64,000 nt of DNA from UBA5018 sp947463165 (GTDB taxonomy: Bacteria; Cyanobacteriota; Cyanobacteriia; PCC-6307; Cyanobiaceae). The stretch spans positions 1 to 64,000 of the forward strand of contig CALRTY020000004.1 of assembly GCA_943371245.1 (NCBI GenBank), written 5' to 3'. This document shows, one piece after another, positions 8,315 to 16,972 of the stretch; position 1 is the stretch's first letter; each line of letters begins with the position of its first letter. Under the pieces are notes generated by a model. It was not told the origin of the DNA. It saw nothing but the letters and a program-made list of their open reading frames with translations, and searched no databases. Position numbers and translations under genes: made by a program.

Positions 8315-9319
8315 GTGGTCACGGCATCCCGGATCGCCCCCGCCGCCGCAGCTGCGGCCCAGCAGCTGTTCGTGATCGATCCGATCACCAGGCTGAATCC
8401 AGCCAAGGACAGCAGTGTGGCCCTGATGCAGGCGGCCCAGCGGGCGGGCCTGCCGGTGTGGGTGGCCACCCTGGTCGACCTGATCGCCGCCGAGCGCCAG
8501 GGGGCAGCGGCCGCAGGCGGCCATGGGGCCTGGGTGCTGGCGACGCCCGTCAGCCTGGCCGAGCGGGCTGACGGGACCTGGTACCAGCTGGGGGAGCGCC
8601 AGCTAATGCCCCTGGAGCAGTTCAGCCACGTGTGGATGCGCAAGGATCCACCGGTGGATGAGGCCTATCTCTATGCCACCCACCTGCTGGAGCTGGCCGA
8701 ACGCCAGGGGGTGCGGGTACTGAATCGGCCGGCCTCGCTGCGGGCTTGGAATGAAAAGCTGAGCGCCCTGCGCTGGAGCCACCTGATGGCTCCCACCCTG
8801 GTGAGCAGCCGGGTGGAGCGGCTGGCGGCCTTTGCCGCCGACCAGGGCCAGGTGGTGCTCAAGCCCCTGGGGGGCAGGGCCGGCCAGGGGGTGGTGTTTG
8901 CCTCGGCGAGCACGCCGGGCCTGCGGGCCCTGCTGGAACTGGTAACCGGTCAGGAGAGCCTGCCGGTGATGGTGCAGGCCTTCCTGCCGGGGGTGAATGC
9001 CGGCGATAAGCGCATCCTGCTGGTGGATGGCGAGCCCCTGGGGGCCGTCAACCGCCGGCCCGCCGGCGACGACTTCCGCAGCAACCTGGCGGTGGGCGGC
9101 AGCCCGGAAGCCACCGCGCTCACCGCCACCGAACTGAGCATCTGCGCCGAACTGGCCCCAGCCCTGCGGGCGGAAGGCCTGTTTTTTGTGGGCATTGATG
9201 TGATCGACGGGCGGCTCAGCGAAATCAACGTCACCAGCCCCACCGGCATTCGCGAGGTGGAAAGACTCGGCGGCATCCCCCTGGCGGATCTCACTATTGA
9301 GCGGTTGCTGGCAGGCTGA
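8315..9319 (+). CDS. gshB: Glutathione synthetase
   Basis: ATP-grasp ligase joining gamma-glutamylcysteine and glycine. Seen in 334 residues: an N-terminal FVIDPITRLNPAKDSS (substrate-domain motif), WMRKDPPVDEAYLY, the ATP-grasp lysines in VVLKPLGGRAGQGV, and the C-terminal DVIDGRLSEINVTSPTGIRE block with the metal-binding residues. The frame begins at GTG 8315, 2 bp after the grxC stop; no closer ATG would keep the N-terminal motif. Expressed with grxC and acting in the cytosol. The window does not show gshA. Confidence 0.95.
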   Translation: MVTASRIAPAAAAAAQQLFVIDPITRLNPAKDSSVALMQAAQRAGLPVWVATLVDLIAAERQGAAAAGGHGAWVLATPVSLAERADGTWYQLGERQLMPLEQFSHVWMRKDPPVDEAYLYATHLLELAERQGVRVLNRPASLRAWNEKLSALRWSHLMAPTLVSSRVERLAAFAADQGQVVLKPLGGRAGQGVVFASASTPGLRALLELVTGQESLPVMVQAFLPGVNAGDKRILLVDGEPLGAVNRRPAGDDFRSNLAVGGSPEATALTATELSICAELAPALRAEGLFFVGIDVIDGRLSEINVTSPTGIREVERLGGIPLADLTIERLLAG

Positions 9320-9400
9320 TTCGGCCAGGAATGATTTAGCCGCGCCAATTAATTCGCCGCGTCAATGTTGTCGCGGCAGATTATGCCTTGGCGGCGCTTC

Positions 9401-10927
9401 TCAGCCGATGCAATTACCTGCGGCGGTGATGGCCGGTAATTGCAATTGGCGGCGCAGCACCCCCAGCTTCAGATCCACTTCCCGCAACTCCCGTTCTATC
9501 GACGATCCCCGCACCAGGCCGGCGCCGGCGGTGAGTTCCAGGCTCTGGCCCCGCAGGGTGCCGCTGCGGATCGCCACCCTGAGATCGGTGTCGCCGCAGC
9601 TATCGATCCAGCCAATCGGGGCGGCGTAGTGGCCCCGCTCAAACGGCTCCAGACAACGCAGCCAGGCCATCGCCTCCCGGCGCGGCAGCCCAGCCACGGC
9701 GGGGGTGGGGTGCAGCATCGCCGCCAGGGCCAGGGGATGGTGACCATCCAGGGGGGCGGTGATCGGCGTGTGCAGGTGCACCAGATGGCCGTGACGGGCC
9801 AGGCGGGGGCGGCGGGGGCGGCGCGGCTCCAGGCCCGCCGCCCGCAGGCCATTGCAGATCGCCTGCACCACCAGCTGGTGTTCCAGCTGCTCCTTTTCGG
9901 AGGCCAGCAGGTGGGCGCTGGCTTCTGGGGTGGCGGTGCCGGCCAGGGCATCGCTGCGCAGCTGCCCCTGGCGCACCGTGAGCAGTCGTTCGGGCGAGGC
10001 GCCGATCAGGGCGGCACCACCACTGCGCTGCCAGAGGAAGCGGCAGCTGCCGCCCTGGTGGCGACGCAAAGGAGCCAGCAGGGAGAGCGGATCGGGCTCG
10101 CCAGCCAGCTGCAGCTGCTGGCGCACCGCCAACACCAATTTCTGCAGGGCGCCCCGCTCCACCAACTCCAGGGCCCGCTCTGCTGCCAGCCGATAGCCCT
10201 GCATCCAGGCCGCATCGCCGCCTGCATTTCCGCCAGCATTGCTGCCAGCACCTACTCCAGCAGCGCTGCCAGCAACGCCACCAGCATCACAGAAGACTTC
10301 TGCACCGTCAGAGCTGGCCAACTGGAGCGGCTCGGGGGGCTGGCCGCCGCCCTTGGCCGCCTGGGCCAGGGCCTGGCCCATTTCCCACAGCTCCTCGGCC
10401 AGCTGGCGAGCCGTCACTTCGCCCCCCAGACAGCGCTGCAGCCGCAGCCAGCAGTGCTGGCCATGGCGGCTGAGCTGCCAGCGGGGCAGCACCGCCTGCA
10501 CCCCCGGCGCACTGGTGTCCTGGAGATCGAGCGGCGCGTCAAAAAAGGAGAAGGCCAACAGCACCCGGGGCCGGGCCAGGGCCGGCACCTCCTGGGCCAC
10601 CCCCAGGCGGCCCAAAGTGGCCGTCGCGTAGCGCTGGGCCAGCTCAAAACGCCGCGGCCCGCTCAGTTCCAGGCCATTGGCCCGGCCCGCCGCGGCAATG
10701 CAGAGGCCCGGCGCCCCATCCCAGAGAAACCGAAAACCATCGGCCGCCCCGGCACTCAACCGCGGCAGCACCAGCAGCGGATCGAGGGGCGCCAGGGGCA
10801 GAGCCAGGCTCAACACCCCCTCGGGTTCCAGCCGGCTTGCCGCCTCGGTCGCGACCGCCAGCAGCTCGCTGAACGTCAGGGGAGCCTGCACCAAGGCCTG
10901 GCGGATGGGGCGGGGGTAGCTGCTCAA
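9401..10927 (-). CDS. menF: Isochorismate synthase
   Basis: Chorismate-binding enzyme converting chorismate to isochorismate, the first step of phylloquinone (photosystem I quinone) synthesis. Seen in 508 residues: QKLVLAVRQQ, FLWQRSGGAALIGASPERLL, the GTATPEA signature, LEHQLVVQAICNGL, and the C-terminal block AGAGLVRGSSIERELREVD with the Mg-binding glutamates. The first usable start is TTG 10927; there is no in-frame ATG or GTG just upstream. A Gly/Ala-rich insert (about residues 217-240, with AGSNAGGNAGGDA) is not part of the family and looks like repeat expansion. It is divergent from menA with 11 bp between the starts. Confidence 0.92.
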   Translation of the reverse strand: MSSYPRPIRQALVQAPLTFSELLAVATEAASRLEPEGVLSLALPLAPLDPLLVLPRLSAGAADGFRFLWDGAPGLCIAAAGRANGLELSGPRRFELAQRYATATLGRLGVAQEVPALARPRVLLAFSFFDAPLDLQDTSAPGVQAVLPRWQLSRHGQHCWLRLQRCLGGEVTARQLAEELWEMGQALAQAAKGGGQPPEPLQLASSDGAEVFCDAGGVAGSAAGVGAGSNAGGNAGGDAAWMQGYRLAAERALELVERGALQKLVLAVRQQLQLAGEPDPLSLLAPLRRHQGGSCRFLWQRSGGAALIGASPERLLTVRQGQLRSDALAGTATPEASAHLLASEKEQLEHQLVVQAICNGLRAAGLEPRRPRRPRLARHGHLVHLHTPITAPLDGHHPLALAAMLHPTPAVAGLPRREAMAWLRCLEPFERGHYAAPIGWIDSCGDTDLRVAIRSGTLRGQSLELTAGAGLVRGSSIERELREVDLKLGVLRRQLQLPAITAAGNCIG

Positions 10928-10938
10928 ATGTATGGGCC

Positions 10939-11958
10939 TTGCAGCGATCGCCGGTGCCGGCGCCCCTTACAGAGCCCGAGGTCGTCGCAAGCCGTTACGC
11001 CAGACGCCGCCTGTGGCGGGCGGCGATCAAGTGGCCGATGTACTCGGTGGCGGTGATGCCGGTGCTGCTGGCGGCCGGCTGGCGCTTTGGCCAAGCTGAA
11101 CCGCTGAGCTGGTATCGCCTGCTGCTGTTCCTGGCGGCGGCGGTGCTGCTGCTGGCCTGGGAGAACCTGGCCAATGATGTATTTGACGCCGATACCGGCG
11201 TCGACGCCCAGGGCAAACCCCATTCGGTGGTGAACCTCACGGGCCGGCGCGATCGGGTGGCCTGGCTGGCGCAGCTGTGCCTTTTGGTGGGCCTGGCGCT
11301 GATGGCCCTGGTGGCCCTGGGCAGCAGCCTCGCCGTGCTCTGGCTGGTGTTGGCCTGCTGCGGCCTCGGTTACATCTACCAGGGTCCGCCCTTCCGGCTC
11401 GGCTACCGGGGCCTGGGGGAACCGCTCTGCTGGCTGGCCTTCGGGCCGCTGGCCACGGCGGCGGGCCTGTTGGCCCTGGCCCCACCGGCGACTACGGCGG
11501 CAGCTACAGCTACGGCAACAGCTACAGCTACGGCAGCAGCTACAGCTGTGGCGGCGGCGATTCCCTGGCGCAGCGCCCTGATCCTCGGCAGCGGCCCGGC
11601 CCTGGCCACGGCCCTGGTGCTGTTCTGCTCCCACTTCCACCAGGTGGAGGAGGATGCCGCCAATGGCAAGCGCTCGCCGGTGGTGCAGCTGGGCACGGCG
11701 GGCGCGGCGGCGCTGGTGCCCTGGTTTGTGGCCCTGGCCCTGGCCTTTGAGTGGGCGCCGGTGTTGACGGGCCATTGGCCGCTGACGGCGCTGCTGGGGG
11801 CCCTGGGGCTGCCGCCGGCCCGGGCCCTGATCGGCCTGCTCCAAAGCCACCACCGGCAACCCGAGCTGATCGCCGGCAGCAAATTTCTCGCCCTGCGCTT
11901 CCAGACCCTCAACGGCCTGGGGCTGGCCCTGGGGCTGGCGTTGGGTCGCTGGTTCTAG
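10939..11958 (+). CDS. menA: 1,4-dihydroxy-2-naphthoate phytyltransferase
   Basis: UbiA-family membrane prenyltransferase that attaches the phytyl chain in phylloquinone synthesis. Seen in 339 residues: the first Asp-rich motif NLANDVFDADTGVD, which binds the prenyl diphosphate through Mg2+, the second in HFHQVEEDAANGK, and about eight hydrophobic helices. Start TTG 10939 is the earliest; a later ATG (11032, MYSVAV) would still keep the helices. Between helices, about residues 185-208, lies a low-complexity Ala-Thr run encoded by a gctac-based microsatellite (see finding). It heads a menA-menC-menE operon, with 3 bp to the menC start. Confidence 0.92.
   Translation: MQRSPVPAPLTEPEVVASRYARRRLWRAAIKWPMYSVAVMPVLLAAGWRFGQAEPLSWYRLLLFLAAAVLLLAWENLANDVFDADTGVDAQGKPHSVVNLTGRRDRVAWLAQLCLLVGLALMALVALGSSLAVLWLVLACCGLGYIYQGPPFRLGYRGLGEPLCWLAFGPLATAAGLLALAPPATTAAATATATATATAAATAVAAAIPWRSALILGSGPALATALVLFCSHFHQVEEDAANGKRSPVVQLGTAGAAALVPWFVALALAFEWAPVLTGHWPLTALLGALGLPPARALIGLLQSHHRQPELIAGSKFLALRFQTLNGLGLALGLALGRWF
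11490..11562. repeat. In-frame microsatellite inside menA
   Basis: Imperfect hexamer repeats built on gctacg/gctaca, with gcaaca and gcagca variants. They encode alternating Ala-Thr residues in a loop of MenA. A related low-complexity insert occurs in menF. Confidence 0.75.
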
Positions 11959-11961
11959 GCG

Positions 11962-12984
11962 ATGGCCATGGTGCGGCTGGCATGGCGGAGCTTCGCCTTT
12001 GAGCTGGAGCGCCCCCTGGTCACCGCGGCCGGAGTGGTGCGAGCAAAACGCGGCTGGCTGTTGCGGCTGCGCAACGAGCGAGGGCAGCAGGGCTGGGGGG
12101 AAGCGGCACCGCTGCAGCTGGAGGCAAGGCAAGCCCTGGCCCCCCTGCCTGAACTGGCCCCCCTGCCGGCCCTGGCCAACGCCATCGCTGAGCTGGGGGA
12201 AGCGCAACCCCGGGAGCTGCTGGAGGACTACCTGGCAGGGCCCGCCTGCCCCCCCAGCCTGGGCTTTGCCCTGGGCGCGGCCCTGGCGGAGGCCGATGGG
12301 CTGGTGGGTGGTGAGGGGCCACCAGCGCTGCCCGGGGCGGAGCTGCTGCCGGCTGGCAAAGCGATGCTGCCCGCCCTGGAGCAGCTGCTGCACTGCGCCG
12401 CTGGGGCCGGCGGCCCTTTAAGCGTCAAATGGAAGGTGGCGGCCGGCGCCGATGGCCAGGAGCGGGCATTGCTGGAGCTGCTGCTGGAAAAACTGCCGGC
12501 GAATGCGCGCCTGCGGCTGGATGCCAATGGCGGCTGGTCGCGGGCCACCGCCTGGGGATGGGCCGAGCGTTTGGCGGGCGAAGCGCGGCTGCAGTGGCTG
12601 GAGCAACCGCTGGCCAGCCACGACCAGGCCGGCCTGGAAGCCCTGGCGGCCCGGCTGCCGGTGGCCCTGGATGAATCGCTGCAGCAGCGGCCGCAGCTGC
12701 GTCAAAGCTGGCCCGGCTGGCAGGTGCGGCGGCCTTGCCAGGAGGGGGATCCAAGGCCGCTGCTGGCGGCCCTGGCGGCCGGCCAGCCCAAACTGATGCT
12801 CAGCACTGGCTTTGAGACCGGCATCGGCCGCCGCTGGCTGCACCACCTGGCGGCCCTGCAAATGCGGGGGCCAACACCAGCCGCACCGGGCTTGGCGAGC
12901 GGCTGGCAGCCCCCTGGGGCCCTGTTTGCCACCGACCCCTGGCGGGTGTGGGCGGCGGCCCAGCCAGTGGGAGATAACCGCTGA
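11962..12984 (+). CDS. menC: o-succinylbenzoate synthase
   Basis: Enolase-superfamily dehydratase forming o-succinylbenzoate in the phylloquinone pathway. Seen in 340 residues: an N-terminal cap domain, SVKWKV with the first KxK lysines (about 156 and 158), then the three metal ligands in LRLDANGG, QWLEQPL and VALDES, and ETGIGRRWLHHLAA at the end of the barrel. At the place where the second catalytic Lys is normally found (KP motif) the sequence reads VRRP, so Arg seems to replace Lys. It begins at ATG 11962, just after menA, and its TGA overlaps the menE ATG. An alternative start is ATG 11968. Confidence 0.9.
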   Translation: MAMVRLAWRSFAFELERPLVTAAGVVRAKRGWLLRLRNERGQQGWGEAAPLQLEARQALAPLPELAPLPALANAIAELGEAQPRELLEDYLAGPACPPSLGFALGAALAEADGLVGGEGPPALPGAELLPAGKAMLPALEQLLHCAAGAGGPLSVKWKVAAGADGQERALLELLLEKLPANARLRLDANGGWSRATAWGWAERLAGEARLQWLEQPLASHDQAGLEALAARLPVALDESLQQRPQLRQSWPGWQVRRPCQEGDPRPLLAALAAGQPKLMLSTGFETGIGRRWLHHLAALQMRGPTPAAPGLASGWQPPGALFATDPWRVWAAAQPVGDNR

Positions 12985-14177
12985 TGCAGGGGCCACGGGC
13001 CATGGGTTGGCAGGAGTGGCAGCAGAATTGGCAAGAGGCCAGGGCCAGCGGCGGCTGGCAGGTGCTGGCCGGGCCGGGGGAGTCGCCGCCGCCCCTGCCA
13101 CCACCGGAGCTGTTGCCAGCGGGGCCGGGGCTGGTGATTGGCAGTGGCGGCAGTACGGGCGGGCGGCGCTGGTGTCTGCAGCCCTGGAGCCACCTGGAGG
13201 CCTCTGCGGCGGCCAGCGGCCAGTGGCTGGTGGAGCAGGGGCTAGAGCCAGCCAGCTGCCTGCATCTCAATCCATTGCCCCGGCACCACGTGAGCGGCTT
13301 GATGCCGGCTGTGCGGGCTGAACGGTGGGGCTGCGCCGAACTCCGCCTGCCGCCTGAGCTGATGCGCGATCCCCGGGCCCTGGCGGCGGCCGTGGTGCTG
13401 CCCCAACAGCAACAGCCGCTGATCGCCCTGGTGCCCACCCAACTGCAAAGGCTGATGGCGGCGCCGGAGGGCATCGCCTGGTTGCGGCAGATGGCGGTGA
13501 TCTGGGTGGGGGGCGCGGCGCTGCCTGAGCAGCTGGCCACGAGAGCCCGCCAGCAGCGGCTGCGCCTGGCGCCCTGTTACGGGGCCACCGAGACGGCGGC
13601 GATGGTCTGCGCCCTGGCCCCGGATCAGTTCCTGGCCGGCCGCCAGGGCTGCGGGGCGCCCCTGGCCGATGTGCAGCTGAGGCTGGATGCAGCTAGCGGT
13701 GCGGTGGAGGTGCGCACGCCCCGGCTCAGCCCCGGCTGGCTGGGGGAGCGGGGCCTGGTGCCGCTACCCACCACGGCCGCCGGCTGGTGGCGCAGCGGTG
13801 ACGCCGGGCGGCTGCAACCCGAGGGCCTGGAGATCAACGGCCGGCTGGACGGGGCGATCAACAGCGGCGGCGAAACGGTGTTTCCCGAGCAGCTGGAGCA
13901 ACGCCTGCAATTGGCCGCCGCCCAGCTACCCCTAGAGGCGTTGCTGTTGCTAGCAGAACCACACCCCGAATGGGGCCAAATACTGGTGGCTCTGGTGCGG
14001 GCCCAGACCGGCGCCGACCCCGACGCCCTGATCGCCGCGCTACAAAAAATCACCCAAACCTGGCCAGCGGCGGAGCGACCCCGGCGCTGGTGCAATTGCC
14101 CCGCCCTGGCTAGCACCAGCAGCGGCAAGTGGCAGCGAGGCCAATGGCGGGCCTGGCTGGCTGGCTTAGCCGATTGA
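12984..14177 (+). CDS. menE: o-succinylbenzoate-CoA ligase
   Basis: ANL-superfamily adenylating enzyme activating o-succinylbenzoate with CoA. Seen in 397 residues: the phosphate loop GSGGSTGG (about 53-60), the YGATETAAM adenine-binding motif (about 199), the hinge region WWRSGDAGRL and NGRLDGAINSGGE, and a C-terminal Lys in SSGKWQRGQW. The protein is short for the family, as usual for cyanobacterial MenE. ATG 12984 overlaps the menC stop (ATGA), so the two are translationally coupled. This is the last gene of the men operon; composition turns AT-rich immediately downstream. Confidence 0.9.
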   Translation: MQGPRAMGWQEWQQNWQEARASGGWQVLAGPGESPPPLPPPELLPAGPGLVIGSGGSTGGRRWCLQPWSHLEASAAASGQWLVEQGLEPASCLHLNPLPRHHVSGLMPAVRAERWGCAELRLPPELMRDPRALAAAVVLPQQQQPLIALVPTQLQRLMAAPEGIAWLRQMAVIWVGGAALPEQLATRARQQRLRLAPCYGATETAAMVCALAPDQFLAGRQGCGAPLADVQLRLDAASGAVEVRTPRLSPGWLGERGLVPLPTTAAGWWRSGDAGRLQPEGLEINGRLDGAINSGGETVFPEQLEQRLQLAAAQLPLEALLLLAEPHPEWGQILVALVRAQTGADPDALIAALQKITQTWPAAERPRRWCNCPALASTSSGKWQRGQWRAWLAGLAD

Positions 14178-14328
14178 ACAGCCCCGGGCACCGCGCCGGT
14201 GGCTCACGGAAACAAAAGAATGGCAGATGAAGGTTTACGGAACCCGCGAATGATAAGCTCGGAGGCAGCTGAAATCCCATCAAGAATCGTTGCACCACAT
14301 CACAATTGAGGCCAATATATTGCCATAG

Positions 14329-14649
14329 TCACAGCCCGCATTTATTGCACTCGTAAATCCTCGCGCAATTCAAAATCTGCCAAGCGAATCACAGTCGCTA
14401 TACTCCGATGCATTAAATTGCAACAAATACACCACGCCAGCCTTTCTGAGTAGCTGGGTTGCATGGGAGGCCTTGCGTACACGATTCATAAGAGTTCTGA
14501 TGCATCACAAGGGCTGGAAGCTCAAAGATGCTGACAGGGTATTGGCGAAAAAGAAGATAAGTAGCAAGAAGGCGGCCGCGTCTGCAATCACAGGGATTGA
14601 ATTTAAAGATCCTCGCAGACCTGAGGCTGGGTTCACCTCAGCTACCTAG
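14329..14649 (+). pseudogene. Gene remnant without a start codon
   Basis: A frame of 106 codons, open from after TAG 14326 to TAG 14647, has natural protein composition: FLSSWVAWEALRTRFIRVLM followed by HHKGWKLKDADRVLAKKK. There is no ATG, GTG or TTG in its first third; the first in-frame start-like codon is TTG near 14476. It therefore looks like the C-terminal part of a larger gene that lost its 5' end. I do not recognise the family. It sits at the left border of the AT-rich island, downstream of menE. Confidence 0.55.
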
Positions 14650-15547
14650 CCTTAAAAGCCTTAATGATTTGATTCTGATACATGGAGGCCAGAACGACAG
14701 GAGGCACCGACGGGAGCCGCCAGCCAGGCAGCCAGGCAGCCAGGCAGCCAACCTCTAGCCAAGCAGCCAGCCTCTAGCCAAGCAGCCAGCCTCCAGCTAG
14801 GCACCCCGCATTCAACTAGGAGCACAACATCCGAACAGGGGCCCGGCAAACAAACTATAATGCTAGTCAAACTTATTGCCGGCCCAAGTCTAATCAACTG
14901 GCGAGATGCGGATGCGATGCATATGTGCAATGCAAAGCAATTTAGGGCGAGGCATGATCTTGATGCTGTAAACTAATCTGGAATGCTTAGGATTTCAGCG
15001 GAGGCGAGCAATGGCGAACACGGGGCCCTGCGCTGTCCCAGCTGGAATAACCAGACTCCCCACGGCATCATTGATTGATCGCTGGCGAGGCATTCCACAA
15101 AAGCCATCCTTTGACCCACCTAATTATACGAGTCGCCCATCAGCCATTGCCAATTCACCCGTTGATCAATCACTTATTTATCTGTCACCAATTTACTGGC
15201 CGGCCATATTTGGCTACACACTATGAGCCGCAGTCTTTTCCAATGACCTTTCCAATTAATGATCAAGAAAGCGCTGGAAAACTCGACCCTCGGACAATTT
15301 AGCCCTGATACCGCAACGGTTCCCGGGTGGCAGGATCGCCGAAATAGCGGCTTCTAGAGTCTCCTTATAGCACCGCCGTCCACCACCTATCCCTGTCAGT
15401 TAGACATTAATTGCATTTAGCCAACTTTAGTATTAGGCAATCTTGAGCCTTCGTAGATCCAGACCATTCGATGATCAAGGATATTCGATGATTTTGAGCA
15501 ATGCGAGATAAAGCAATACCCTACTTCCTCGCAACCCCGGCCCGCCC
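14650..15547. other. AT-rich gap with small repeats, no supported gene
   Basis: Almost 900 bp with only short frames (for example at 15011-15226) that have no recognisable motif. It holds the repeat block at 14722-14794. The stretch 15150-15300 has protein-like composition alternating between two frames, which could be a decayed gene, but I cannot support a call. Confidence 0.4.
14722..14794. repeat. 8-bp and 19-bp tandem repeats
   Basis: Three copies of agccaggc (14722-14745), then two copies of agccaagcagccagcctct (14757-14775 and 14776-14794). The 19-mer contains the octamer motif twice, so the longer unit probably arose from it. Confidence 0.8.
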
Positions 15548-16801
15548 ATGACTGGACTATCGCCACAAGTGCTACTAGCAGATCCGCTGCTTAGCCCTAC
15601 GCTGTTAAATTCAGTAGATACGAGAAGGCGTGAAATGCTGCCACCGGTTCTCGAAAAAGCAATGCATGCAAGTCTTGAAATAAACGAAGGCCGACTACTC
15701 AGATTCGCCCTGCTACTTGAGAGTGACACTATTAAATCCGGATCTATAGCACGCTTTGCAAGCCACATGCCCCTAGATTCAAGGCATTTGCAGTCCCTGG
15801 GCATTGCCCTCGATCCCCGCAAGAATTGTCTTGTAGTTGTCACCGCTAGTTCAAGCACTGCTTGCCTTGAGATTGTTGGCATCGCCTCCCGACCCGTGCT
15901 AGAGCTGCGCCTATCAACAATGAACCATCCCACCATCGTCGTAGAGGCGGAAAATCCCGGCGTGATTTCCCTGGAAATAGGTGAGCTTAAAGCTGTGTAC
16001 AACAGGGGCACTATTCGTCACATAAATACCAGCAGTATTGAGCAACTAGAAATTCAATCAAGCCTGCCAGGCAGGGCCCTCTCTCCAACTCAACTTGGGC
16101 CATGCCTACGTCTTGGCATAGGGGAAGTGGTGCCACTTGATGAAGTTCAGTGGAAAAATCACCAGGGGGAACTCGCCGAGTCAGTAAATAACTATTCCCC
16201 TAGGCTATTTGCCGGCTTTATAGAAGCTATTTCCAGAAAAATACGCAGCAAGGGCCACGGCGGGGGCTTTATACTGTTGCCAACTCTAGAAAGCTACGCA
16301 GGCCTATTCGAGGGTGGCAAATGGTTCAAAGAGCCCGATCAGAGGGTTACCCATTGGCTTTCAAGGGCATTGTCACTTCAAGGTCTATTATCTCTAGGCC
16401 TAAGAGGCAAGAGAATCACATCAGACCTAGACGCTCACTGGCAGGAAAATATACAGCAGTGGGCGAGAGATATTGTGCACCCCTCCTTCCGAGATGCGCT
16501 AATAAATCTAGATCTTGTCAGTGAAGAATGTGCACACTTAACCGAAGCGGATGGCGCAACTATCTTGAGCCACGATTTTGAAATATTAGCCTTTGGCGCT
16601 AGCATTATTGCCAGCGTACGGGAATTACCACGAGAATGGATTGAGCATCTCGGAACCCACGGCAATAGGCACAGGTCGATGGCTAGGGCGGTTGCCGCAG
16701 TAAATGGATCCCTGGGAATTGTCGTTTCGCAAGATGGAGGAGTTACCATCTTCAGCAATGACAACAAGTGGGGCAAAAGGCTAATAAAGCTCACCATGTA
16801 G
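15548..16801 (+). CDS. Diadenylate-cyclase-domain protein (DisA_N-like)
   Basis: A 417-residue soluble protein. The C-terminal part (about 325-405) has the layout of the DisA/CdaA diadenylate cyclase domain: TEADGATIL with the DGA motif at 335-337, GASI at 350-353, GNRHRSMARAVAAVN with RHR at 374-376, and LGIVVSQDGGVTIF. In known enzymes DGA and RHR bind ATP and metal, so c-di-AMP or a related dinucleotide is the likely product. The region before it (about 90-270, including VVTASSSTACLEIVGIASRP and HGGGFILLPT) resembles the sensor regions (DACNV type) fused to such cyclases. The start at ATG 15548 has no strong ribosome site. It is AT-rich against the core and alone on its strand; the nearest intact gene is a DUF4231/SLATT protein facing it. 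Activity is inferred. Confidence 0.78.
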   Translation: MTGLSPQVLLADPLLSPTLLNSVDTRRREMLPPVLEKAMHASLEINEGRLLRFALLLESDTIKSGSIARFASHMPLDSRHLQSLGIALDPRKNCLVVVTASSSTACLEIVGIASRPVLELRLSTMNHPTIVVEAENPGVISLEIGELKAVYNRGTIRHINTSSIEQLEIQSSLPGRALSPTQLGPCLRLGIGEVVPLDEVQWKNHQGELAESVNNYSPRLFAGFIEAISRKIRSKGHGGGFILLPTLESYAGLFEGGKWFKEPDQRVTHWLSRALSLQGLLSLGLRGKRITSDLDAHWQENIQQWARDIVHPSFRDALINLDLVSEECAHLTEADGATILSHDFEILAFGASIIASVRELPREWIEHLGTHGNRHRSMARAVAAVNGSLGIVVSQDGGVTIFSNDNKWGKRLIKLTM

Positions 16802-16972
16802 GGCTAAAATACTATCAGCAATTGGGCCGAAGCCCAGTTAAGATCACCTGGAATAAGCCCCTGATTTCTTTGACCTAATACCCCGAGAAGCCTTATAGAA
16901 CCTGGCTTTAATCTGCTCATCCTGGCTGGGGTGGGCAATAGTTTTTAGAGATATCCCGAAAAATCCGGCACT

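Noticed and set aside
9440..11056. Long + strand open frame (538 codons) opposite menF
   Set aside because: It is antisense to a well-supported isochorismate synthase; its Gln/His/Arg-rich translation is typical for antisense of GC-rich genes.
10924..12393. Long minus-strand open frame opposite menA and menC
   Set aside because: Same reasoning: low-complexity Gln/Arg/His translation and strong family evidence on the other strand.
15011..15302. Two overlapping + strand frames (71 and 75 codons)
   Set aside because: Composition is only weakly protein-like and no start signal or known motif is seen; kept as an unresolved gap.
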